Source: an uncultured Clostridia bacterium (GTDB lineage Bacteria > Bacillota > Clostridia > Christensenellales > Aristaeellaceae). From it: a stretch of 5,156 nucleotides of DNA. Of the stretch, positions 1 through 4,491 are shown piece after piece. Both the position numbers and the translations under genes were made by a program. Location of the stretch: contig CAMOIA010000134.1 in NCBI GenBank assembly GCA_946615785.1, positions 1 through 5,156 of the forward strand, in the 5' to 3' direction. The notes beneath the pieces are model-generated. The model saw only the letters and a list, made by a program, of their open reading frames with translations. It ran no database searches and was not told where the DNA came from. The first letter of the stretch is position 1, and the number at the start of each line of letters is the position of its first letter.

Positions 1-551
1 ATCACATTCTTGATGAAATGGACCGTGCATGGCTGCCGGTCATCAAGACCTGGAAGCTGAACGAACGCCATTACGGCGCGCTCCAGGGCCTGAACAAATC
101 CGAAACCGCGGAAAAATACGGCGAGGAACAGGTGAAGGTCTGGCGCCGCTCCTTCGACGTCAAGCCGCCAGCCCTTGAAGAAAGCGACGAACGCTCTGCG
201 GTCAATCAGGCGATGTACCGCAATGTGGACAAGCGCGATCTTCCGGCCTGCGAAAGCCTCGAAACCACCATCGAACGCGCCGTTCCGTATTTCAACGAAG
301 TGATCCGCAAGGACATGGAAGAAGGAAAACGCGTTATCATCGCGGCGCACGGCAATTCGCTGCGCGCACTGGTGAAGTATTTTGACGGCCTGTCCAACGA
401 AGAAATCATCGGCGTCAACATCCCGACCGGAACGCCGCTGGTGTACGAATTCGACGATAACTTCAAGGTGATCCGCCACTATTACCTCGGCGACCAGGAA
501 GCGCTTCGCAAGAAGATGGAAGCCGTCGCCAACCAGGGCAAAAAGAAATAA
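1..551 (+). CDS. gpmA: 2,3-bisphosphoglycerate-dependent phosphoglycerate mutase, 5'-truncated by window edge
   Basis: This glycolytic and gluconeogenic cytosolic enzyme interconverts 3-phosphoglycerate and 2-phosphoglycerate through a phosphohistidine intermediate. The reading frame is open from base 3, before the first ATG at 18, so the gene begins upstream and that ATG is internal. The visible 182 codons align without gaps, from memory, to residues 69-250 of E. coli GpmA. The N-terminal RHGE segment with the phosphorylated histidine therefore lies outside the window. Seen here are the block [16 protein letters not shown], whose Glu (bases 63-65) corresponds to the catalytic Glu89, and [16 protein letters not shown], whose His (bases 348-350) corresponds to His184. 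The IPTG.PLVYEFD stretch and the ANQGK tail are also conserved. The gene ends in TAA and is followed 17 bases later by a strong terminator, so it is the last gene of its transcript. Identification is very secure; only the start and promoter are unseen. Confidence 0.97.
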   Translation, partial: HILDEMDRAWLPVIKTWKLNERHYGALQGLNKSETAEKYGEEQVKVWRRSFDVKPPALEESDERSAVNQAMYRNVDKRDLPACESLETTIERAVPYFNEVIRKDMEEGKRVIIAAHGNSLRALVKYFDGLSNEEIIGVNIPTGTPLVYEFDDNFKVIRHYYLGDQEALRKKMEAVANQGKKK

Positions 552-568
552 TCCGGATTTTACGACCT

Positions 569-600
569 CGCGGGAATGCCAAGGCATTCCCGCGTTTTTT
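569..600 (+). terminator. Rho-independent terminator of gpmA
   Basis: The arms 569-580 and 583-594 are perfectly complementary over 12 bases (CGCGGGAATGCC and its reverse complement). In RNA this gives about 11 pairs closed by a CAAG loop. Six T residues follow immediately at 595-600. It lies 17 bases after the gpmA stop. On the minus strand the hairpin is preceded by A residues and followed by AGGTCG with no U-run. It should therefore terminate only rightward transcription, although it sits just past the stop of the convergent hydrolase gene. Confidence 0.95.
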
Positions 601-604
601 GTGA

Positions 605-1507
605 TCAATTCTGAAATGCCTGAAAATGCCTGCCAAGAAAATCCGCAACAGCTCGGGCATACAGATCCGGATGGGCAAACACGGAAGAAGCGTGTCCAGC
701 GTCGGGGATCAGCACAAGATCGCTTCCCGGCGCGGCATCATGCATGCGCACGCTGTGCTGCGGCGGAATGAAATCGTCGTCAGCGCCGTGAATAAACAGA
801 ATGGGAAGGCCGCGTCCGGGCGGCAGCGCGTCGACGGGGCGCATTTTGGAAAAAGCGTATCCGTAAAATAGCTTTGAACAGAGCGATGCGGTGTACACCA
901 GAAAGGTTGGCAGACGCATCCCCTTCAGGCCCCTTTTGAAAATGGGCATGATTTCGGCAAAGGCGCAGTCTGCCACCGCAAAATCCACATCCGGTTCCGT
1001 TTTCAGGCACGCGATCGTCGTGGCCGCGCCGAGAGATTCCCCGTGAAGGCCGACCGGAAGGCCCGGTTTAGAGCGTTTTCGAACCTGCTTTATCACTGCG
1101 GCCAGATCTTCGCTTTCCCGAATGCTGTAGGTGCAAAAGGTCCGTTTGTTCCGGCCGTGCCCGCGAAGATCGTATACGACCAGGTCGAATCCGAGCTTCT
1201 GATACATTTCGCCGTATTTCAGCGCGCCGAGGTGGTTGTCCGTATACCCGTGGGAAAGGATGACGCAGCCTCTGGCCTTCCCCGGGCACCTTACCCATTC
1301 CGCATACAGCGTATATCCGTCCCCGGATGTTACAATAAAGGGTTCTTTTTCAGACCGATCATACCATTCAAGGCTGTAATGCTTCTCCTGCCAGCTCCGG
1401 GCTTCCGTTTCGTCCTGCCGTTTGCCATACAGGCAGTACCTGCAAAGCAGGATGCTGATCAGGAAAACCAGAAAACCCAAGGCTGCCGCGATGTACAAAA
1501 GGATCAT
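605..1507 (-). CDS. Membrane-anchored alpha/beta hydrolase (serine hydrolase, YqkD-like)
   Basis: This 300-residue protein belongs to the alpha/beta hydrolase superfamily of esterases, lipases and peptidases; the substrate cannot be told from sequence. Residues 1-22 are strongly hydrophobic and followed by Arg23, Lys29 and Arg30. This suggests an uncleaved anchor with the catalytic domain on the cytoplasmic side (positive-inside inference). The hydrolase fold begins near residue 55. HG at 86-87 is the oxyanion-hole motif, and YDLRGHG spans 112-118. The nucleophile elbow GESLG spans 156-160 with Ser158. The likely acid is Asp244 in HGADDDFIPP, and the base is His272 in DAGHA, so the triad looks complete. 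The start is supported by AGGAG at 1513-1517, five bases before the ATG. It is probably the second gene of an operon with the pseudouridine synthase 51 bp upstream. Its TGA lies only four bases beyond the gpmA terminator T-run, and no separate terminator for this gene is visible. Confidence 0.9.
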   Translation of the reverse strand: MILLYIAAALGFLVFLISILLCRYCLYGKRQDETEARSWQEKHYSLEWYDRSEKEPFIVTSGDGYTLYAEWVRCPGKARGCVILSHGYTDNHLGALKYGEMYQKLGFDLVVYDLRGHGRNKRTFCTYSIRESEDLAAVIKQVRKRSKPGLPVGLHGESLGAATTIACLKTEPDVDFAVADCAFAEIMPIFKRGLKGMRLPTFLVYTASLCSKLFYGYAFSKMRPVDALPPGRGLPILFIHGADDDFIPPQHSVRMHDAAPGSDLVLIPDAGHASSVFAHPDLYARAVADFLGRHFQAFQN

Positions 1508-1512
1508 GGCCT

Positions 1513-1517
1513 CTCCT
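1513..1517 (-). promoter_or_regulatory. Ribosome binding site of the alpha/beta hydrolase
   Basis: The minus strand reads AGGAG here, inside the purine run GAGAGGAGAGG, five bases before the ATG that ends at 1507. It fixes the start of the hydrolase and shows it has its own translation initiation within the operon. Confidence 0.85.
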
Positions 1518-1527
1518 CTCTTTCAGC

Positions 1528-1546
1528 TGTTTCTGTGGCGGAAACA
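1528..1546 (-). repeat. Small intercistronic inverted repeat between the rluA-family gene and the hydrolase
   Basis: Arms 1528-1533 and 1541-1546 (TGTTTC and GAAACA) are perfect inverted repeats around a 7-base spacer, giving a 6-bp stem in the 51-bp intercistronic gap. The stem is AT-rich and no U-run follows on the minus strand, so it is not an intrinsic terminator. It may be a minor mRNA structure or chance. Confidence 0.35.
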
Positions 1547-1558
1547 CAAACGGGATGC

Positions 1559-2221
1559 TTACGCTTGTCCGCCCGGGATGAAAAACGCGTTCCAGGGCCA
1601 CTGGCGCGGAGGCGGCGCGATAAAGCGCTGGACTTTTTCCGTCAAAGGATGGGGAAAGCTGATTTCGGCACACCAGAGCGCGATCCCGCTTCCCTGAATC
1701 TTCAATCGGCTTCCGTACCGGCCGTCTCCGACGATCGGCATGCCCCTTGAAGCGCACTGGCAGCGGATCTGGTGCGTCCTGCCCGTTTCCAGGCGAACGG
1801 CCAGAAGCGACAGTCCTTCGGCGCTGTCAACACAGCGCATATGCAGAATCGCTTCCTTCACGCCTTTTCGGTTCCTGTCAACGCAAAACGACATCCTCCT
1901 TCTCGTATCAAAAAAAAGAAGGTCCTTCCACGTTTCTTCCGTTTCAGGCACCGCGCCCTGCACGACGGCAAGGTACCGCTTTTCAAAGCGGTGTGTCTGC
2001 ATGTTCAGAGACAGCTGAGCTGACGCCTGTTTCGTCAGCCCATAAACCATCACGCCGCCGGCACACCTGTCCAGCCGATGCACGGGATAGACCGAATCCG
2101 GCGCGCGGTTCAGCGCCGCGGCAATGCAGTCCGGCATTCCATCCGTCCCCGCATGCTCCGAAAGCAGGCCGTACGGCTTGACAGCGACAATCATGGCTTC
2201 GTCCTGATACAGTATTTCCAT
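1559..2221 (-). CDS. RluA-family RNA pseudouridine synthase
   Basis: The enzyme isomerises uridine to pseudouridine in rRNA or tRNA in the cytosol; the target base cannot be predicted. It has 220 residues from the chosen ATG. That is short for RluC/RluD because there is no N-terminal S4 domain; the protein is essentially the catalytic domain. Residues 1-20 (ILYQDEAMIVAVKPYGLL) form the usual opening strand and KPxG motif. HRLD spans 48-51 with catalytic Asp51, followed by RCAGGVMV rather than the classical xxTSG. LETGRTHQIR spans 144-153, and the conserved IVGDGRYG segment spans 163-170. The frame stays open back to an ATG at 2293. I prefer the start at 2221 because GGAGG sits at 2229-2233 with seven-base spacing and a good promoter lies just upstream at 2243-2271. 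The extra 24 residues would lie upstream of the predicted transcription start. It is the first gene of the operon with the hydrolase. Confidence 0.93.
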   Translation of the reverse strand: MEILYQDEAMIVAVKPYGLLSEHAGTDGMPDCIAAALNRAPDSVYPVHRLDRCAGGVMVYGLTKQASAQLSLNMQTHRFEKRYLAVVQGAVPETEETWKDLLFFDTRRRMSFCVDRNRKGVKEAILHMRCVDSAEGLSLLAVRLETGRTHQIRCQCASRGMPIVGDGRYGSRLKIQGSGIALWCAEISFPHPLTEKVQRFIAPPPRQWPWNAFFIPGGQA

Positions 2222-2228
2222 GCGAAAC

Positions 2229-2233
2229 CCTCC
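2229..2233 (-). promoter_or_regulatory. Ribosome binding site deciding the pseudouridine synthase start
   Basis: The minus strand reads GGGGAGGG across 2228-2235, with the core GGAGG at 2229-2233 seven bases before the ATG at 2221. It supports that start over the in-frame ATG at 2293, which would lie upstream of the predicted transcript start. Confidence 0.85.
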
Positions 2234-2242
2234 CCACGGGCA

Positions 2243-2271
2243 AGTATACCAGAACACCTGCCCACTGTCCA
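2243..2271 (-). promoter_or_regulatory. Sigma-70/sigma-A type promoter for the pseudouridine synthase-hydrolase operon
   Basis: On the minus strand, TGGACA (2266-2271) resembles the -35 box at 5 of 6 positions and TATACT (2243-2248) resembles the -10 box at 5 of 6, separated by exactly 17 bases. The expected transcript start is near 2236, giving a leader of about 15 bases that just includes the ribosome binding site. It faces away from the promoter at 2321-2349. Confidence 0.75.
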
Positions 2272-2320
2272 TGGAAGCGGGAAAAAACGGCATATTGTCT
2301 GCCAGAAACCATGCGGCGTA

Positions 2321-2349
2321 TTGCCATCAGGGGCGTTTGCCTTTATAAT
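2321..2349 (+). promoter_or_regulatory. Sigma-70/sigma-A type promoter for the SDR-GH10 operon
   Basis: TTGCCA (2321-2326, 5 of 6 matches) and a perfect TATAAT (2344-2349) are separated by 17 bases. Transcription should start near 2356, leaving a leader of about 59 bases before the GTG at 2415. The promoter is divergent from the one at 2243-2271, with 49 bases between the two -35 boxes. This is enough room for a shared regulator, though I see no convincing operator. Confidence 0.8.
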
Positions 2350-2395
2350 GAGTGCATCTTAAGCAAACAAACGACAGCAGGGCCATCCAAAGGCC

Positions 2396-2418
2396 ATGCG
2401 GAAAGCGGGTTTCCGTGT
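2396..2418 (+). promoter_or_regulatory. Hairpin overlapping the SDR start codon
   Basis: CGGAAA (2399-2404) and TTTCCG (2410-2415) are a perfect inverted repeat around GCGGG (2405-2409). G-U, U-G and A-U pairs can extend the stem to 2396-2404 against 2410-2418. The GTG start (2415-2417) lies in the 3' arm, and the only Shine-Dalgarno-like purines are in the loop. In mRNA this would limit initiation unless melted. The pairing is read directly; a regulatory role is inference, and short hairpins can occur by chance. Confidence 0.45.
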
Positions 2419-3167
2419 ACTGGGTAAAAGGAAAATGGGCGCTGATTACCGGCGCATCGCGGGGAATCGGGTATTTGACAGCCAAATTCATGGCAGAGCA
2501 GGGCTGCAACCTGATCCTGCACGCAAGAAAAGTATCCCATTTGGATAAGGTGCTCGAAGAGGTCAGGGCCAAGGGCGTTCAGGCCCACGGCGTCGAGGCT
2601 GAACTGGATGACCTGAATCAGGTCGAAAAGATGCTCCGGGACATCGACGCTCTCAGCGTCAGCGTTGACATCGTCTGCAACAACGCAGGCTTGCAGATCG
2701 CATACCGCACGGATTACATGCACACCCCACCTTCTGACTACGAGATCAGTTTTCGGGTGAACACGATCGCGCCGGCCATGATCTGCTATCACTTCCTGCC
2801 GGGGATGATCGGGCGCGGAAGCGGACGCATTCTGAACACCACGAGCGGGATTTCCCTGGATGTCTGCCAGGCAGGCTATTCAGCCAGCAAGGCGGCGCTT
2901 GACAAAATCACCATCGATCTTGGAAGCATCGTCCAGGGCACCGACGTCATGATCAATCTGACCGATCCGGGCTGGTGCCGGACAGACCTCGGCGGCGCGC
3001 ACGCGCCGAACGCGCCGGAAAGCGCGATTCCGGGGATCGTGGTCGGCGTTTTTGCAGACGATCGAAAATCCGGCCGCTATCCCGGCGCACAGCATTTTAC
3101 CGGTATGTCCTTAGATGAAGCCGTCAGAAAGGCCGAAGCGGAATTTGACAGCCCCTACGGGCGATGA
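2415..3167 (+). CDS. Short-chain dehydrogenase/reductase (SDR) family oxidoreductase
   Basis: This is a 250-residue classical SDR, the usual length, expected to be a cytosolic NAD(P)(H)-dependent alcohol dehydrogenase or ketoreductase. The cofactor motif TGASRGIG is at residues 12-19. Its Arg, and Arg38 after the second strand, favour NADP(H). NNAG is at 89-92, catalytic Asn116 is in RVNTIAP, the likely catalytic Ser is 144, and YSASK is at 155-159 with Tyr155 and Lys159. PGWCRTDLGG (185-194) resembles the carbonyl-reductase-like PGWVRTDxGG group. The GTG at 2415 is the preferred start. An in-frame GTG at 2352 lies only two bases past the -10 box, ahead of the expected transcript start, and would add 21 residues with no SDR character. 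No ATG precedes the cofactor motif. The ribosome binding site is weak, and the start sits in a potential hairpin. It probably shares a transcript with the GH10-like gene 13 bp downstream. The substrate is unknown; a sugar or glycoside product is possible by context only. Confidence 0.9.
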   Translation: MYWVKGKWALITGASRGIGYLTAKFMAEQGCNLILHARKVSHLDKVLEEVRAKGVQAHGVEAELDDLNQVEKMLRDIDALSVSVDIVCNNAGLQIAYRTDYMHTPPSDYEISFRVNTIAPAMICYHFLPGMIGRGSGRILNTTSGISLDVCQAGYSASKAALDKITIDLGSIVQGTDVMINLTDPGWCRTDLGGAHAPNAPESAIPGIVVGVFADDRKSGRYPGAQHFTGMSLDEAVRKAEAEFDSPYGR

Positions 3168-3169
3168 AC

Positions 3170-3175
3170 GGGAGG
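3170..3175 (+). promoter_or_regulatory. Ribosome binding site deciding the GH10-like gene start
   Basis: GGGAGG ends five bases before the ATG at 3181. The in-frame ATG at 3115 lies inside the SDR gene and would add 22 residues that merely read the end of that gene in another frame. This site shows 3181 is the true start. Confidence 0.9.
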
Positions 3176-3180
3176 AAACC

Positions 3181-4401
3181 ATGTACGATTTTGAACACCG
3201 CAAAGCAAACGCGCGCCTTCATTTGACAGGCAAGGACGGTACGCCCCTTTCCGGGCAAAGCGTGCGCATCGACCAGACGAACCACGCATTCCTCTTTGGC
3301 TGCGGCGGTTTTGACACCATCCCCATGCTCTCATCAAAAGACGATCAGCGAAAAGCGCTCCTGACAGAACGAATGGAAAAATGGCTTCGCCTCTTCAATT
3401 ACGGCACCCTCCCCTTTTACTGGGGACGGTACGAGCCGGAGGAAGGAAAACCGGCCTTTGCGGAAACCATGGCCGCCGTCCGGTGGCTTCGGGACCGCGG
3501 CGTACAGGTGAAGGGCCATCCGCTGTGCTGGCACACGGTATGCGCGCCGTGGCTCTTGAAGTATTCCAACGAGGAAATCTTTGAAAAGCAGATCGACAGG
3601 ATCCACAGAGACGTCAGCGCCTATCGCGGGCTGATCGGGCTCTGGGACGTGATCAACGAAGTGGTGATCATGCCTGATTTCGACCGCTATGACAACGCCG
3701 TCACCCGCATCTGCCGGGACAAAGGCCGGGTCGGCCTCGTCAAGGCCGTGTTTGAAGCCGCGAAGGAAAGCGACCCGAAGGCCGTTTTGCTGATCAACGA
3801 CTTTAACACCAGCATGGCCTATGCGGATCTGATCGCGGCGCTGCTTGACGCGGGGGTTCCCATCGGCGCGATCGGCATTCAAAGCCACCAGCACCAGGGC
3901 TACTGGGGGCTTGAAAAGCTGGAAATGGTGCTGGAACGCTTTTCGCGTTTTGGCCTGCCCATCCATTTCACCGAAAACACGCTCATTTCCGGCGAGCTCA
4001 TGCCGGAGCACATCGTGGACCTGAACGACTGGCAGGTGGACGCCTGGCCGACGACGCCGGAGGGCGAGGAACGGCAGGCGCAGCAGATAACTGAGATGTA
4101 TACGGCCCTGTTCGCGCATCCCCTGGTGGAAGCCATCACCACCTGGGATTTCTGCGACGGATACTGGCTGAAAGCGCCTTCGGGACTCGTGCGGGCGGAC
4201 AACAGCGAAAAGCCCGCCTACCATGCGCTGCACGCCCTGATTCACGGCGAATGGGAAACCCACGGGACGCTGGCCACGGACGAAAACGGCTTTGTATCCT
4301 TCACCGGATTCAAAGGCGCCTATACGGTGAAGACTGATCATGGCAGCGCGTCCTTTGATCTGACGGATTCTGCTGATGTGACTTTGTGCCTCAATGACTG
4401 A
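3181..4401 (+). CDS. Glycoside hydrolase family 10-like protein (endo-1,4-beta-xylanase-like), no signal peptide
   Basis: This 406-residue protein matches the GH10 (beta/alpha)8 retaining hydrolases, whose typical activity is cleavage of beta-1,4-xylan or xylo-oligosaccharides. Residues 8-45 form a small beta-rich lead-in ending in HAFLFGCGGF, as in a group of GH10-like proteins with an N-terminal Ig- or CBM-like segment. Catalytic landmarks are NYGTLPFYWGRYEPEEG (73-89), GHPLCWHT (112-119), WDVINE (155-160, acid/base Glu160), QSHQH (234-238), HFTEN (262-266, nucleophile Glu265) and TWDFCDGYW (321-329). A short C-terminal beta segment (361-395, GTLATDENGFVSFTGFKG) resembles the tail of the same group. 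There is no signal peptide or hydrophobic stretch, so a cytosolic role on imported oligosaccharides or another glycoside is inferred. TEN replaces the common TEL(D) at the nucleophile, so true xylanase activity is not assured. It is the second gene of the SDR operon, 13 bp downstream, with a clear GGGAGG site. No strong terminator follows. Confidence 0.9.
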   Translation: MYDFEHRKANARLHLTGKDGTPLSGQSVRIDQTNHAFLFGCGGFDTIPMLSSKDDQRKALLTERMEKWLRLFNYGTLPFYWGRYEPEEGKPAFAETMAAVRWLRDRGVQVKGHPLCWHTVCAPWLLKYSNEEIFEKQIDRIHRDVSAYRGLIGLWDVINEVVIMPDFDRYDNAVTRICRDKGRVGLVKAVFEAAKESDPKAVLLINDFNTSMAYADLIAALLDAGVPIGAIGIQSHQHQGYWGLEKLEMVLERFSRFGLPIHFTENTLISGELMPEHIVDLNDWQVDAWPTTPEGEERQAQQITEMYTALFAHPLVEAITTWDFCDGYWLKAPSGLVRADNSEKPAYHALHALIHGEWETHGTLATDENGFVSFTGFKGAYTVKTDHGSASFDLTDSADVTLCLND

Positions 4402-4435
4402 GCAAAGACCGGACAAAGAGTCCTTAGAATTTCAG

Positions 4436-4450
4436 CGGTTGTCAAAACCG
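4436..4450 (+). repeat. Inverted repeat covering the proS -35 box
   Basis: CGGTT (4436-4440) and AACCG (4446-4450) are perfect inverted arms around GTCAA, and the -35 hexamer 4439-4444 lies within the palindrome. This is where a repressor operator could sit. With five-base arms it may also be chance. Confidence 0.35.
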
Positions 4451-4467
4451 TCAATTCTCTGTATAAT
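4439..4467 (+). promoter_or_regulatory. proS: Sigma-70/sigma-A type promoter of proS
   Basis: TTGTCA (4439-4444, 5 of 6 matches) and a perfect TATAAT (4462-4467) are spaced by 17 bases. Transcription should start about 4474, giving a leader of only about 18 bases. This is too short for a T-box or other riboswitch, so control is expected at the promoter or at translation initiation. It lies 37 bases after the GH10-like stop, making proS independent of that operon. Confidence 0.85.
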
Positions 4468-4472
4468 ATGCG

Positions 4473-4491
4473 GGACAAGGAGGGATTGTCC
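4473..4491 (+). promoter_or_regulatory. proS: proS leader hairpin presenting the Shine-Dalgarno in its loop
   Basis: GGACAA (4473-4478) and TTGTCC (4486-4491) form a perfect 6-bp stem around GGAGGGA (4479-4485). The ribosome binding site AAGGAGG (4477-4483) is eight bases before the ATG at 4492, so its core lies in the loop and its first two bases in the stem. The predicted transcript start coincides with the left arm, so the hairpin would be the 5' end of the mRNA. The pairing and position are read directly; a role in mRNA stability or initiation is inferred. Confidence 0.5.

Noticed and set aside
611..630. Near-tandem repeat GAAATGCCT / GAAAATGCCT
   Set aside because: It lies in the coding end of the hydrolase (FQAFQN), where a repeated dipeptide pattern explains it.
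1043..1750. 235-codon open frame on the plus strand opposite the hydrolase and pseudouridine synthase
   Set aside because: It spans two genes with complete catalytic motifs on the other strand, and its product has a low-complexity, Arg/Pro-rich composition with no recognisable domain.
2222..2293. 24-residue N-terminal extension of the pseudouridine synthase (ATG at 2293)
   Set aside because: The extension overlaps the predicted promoter and lacks a ribosome binding site, while GGAGG precedes the ATG at 2221 and family similarity begins there.
2352..2414. 21-residue N-terminal extension of the SDR gene (GTG at 2352)
   Set aside because: The GTG is two bases after a perfect -10 box, so it would be upstream of the transcript start. 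The added residues have no SDR character.
3151..3162. GCCC-CTAC-GGGC hairpin just before the GH10-like start
   Set aside because: The stem has only four pairs, lies within the end of the SDR coding sequence, and leaves the ribosome binding site free.
3115..3180. 22-residue N-terminal extension of the GH10-like gene (ATG at 3115)
   Set aside because: It overlaps the end of the SDR gene in another frame, and the ATG at 3181 has a clear GGGAGG site.
3334..4416. 360-codon open frame on the minus strand opposite the GH10-like gene
   Set aside because: It lies antisense to a gene with clear GH10 catalytic motifs. The translation shows no recognisable family, and it starts inside the gap before proS with no ribosome binding site I could justify. 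Long antisense frames are common opposite GC-rich genes.
4411..4423. Terminator for the GH10-like gene
   Set aside because: GGAC/GTCC is only a 4-bp stem followed by TTAGAATTT, not a U-run. It is too weak to call.
4402..4491. T-box leader or other riboswitch before proS
   Set aside because: Synthetase genes in Firmicutes often have T-boxes, but the promoter lies only about 25 bases before the ATG. There is no room for a specifier loop or antiterminator, and no terminator hairpin is present.
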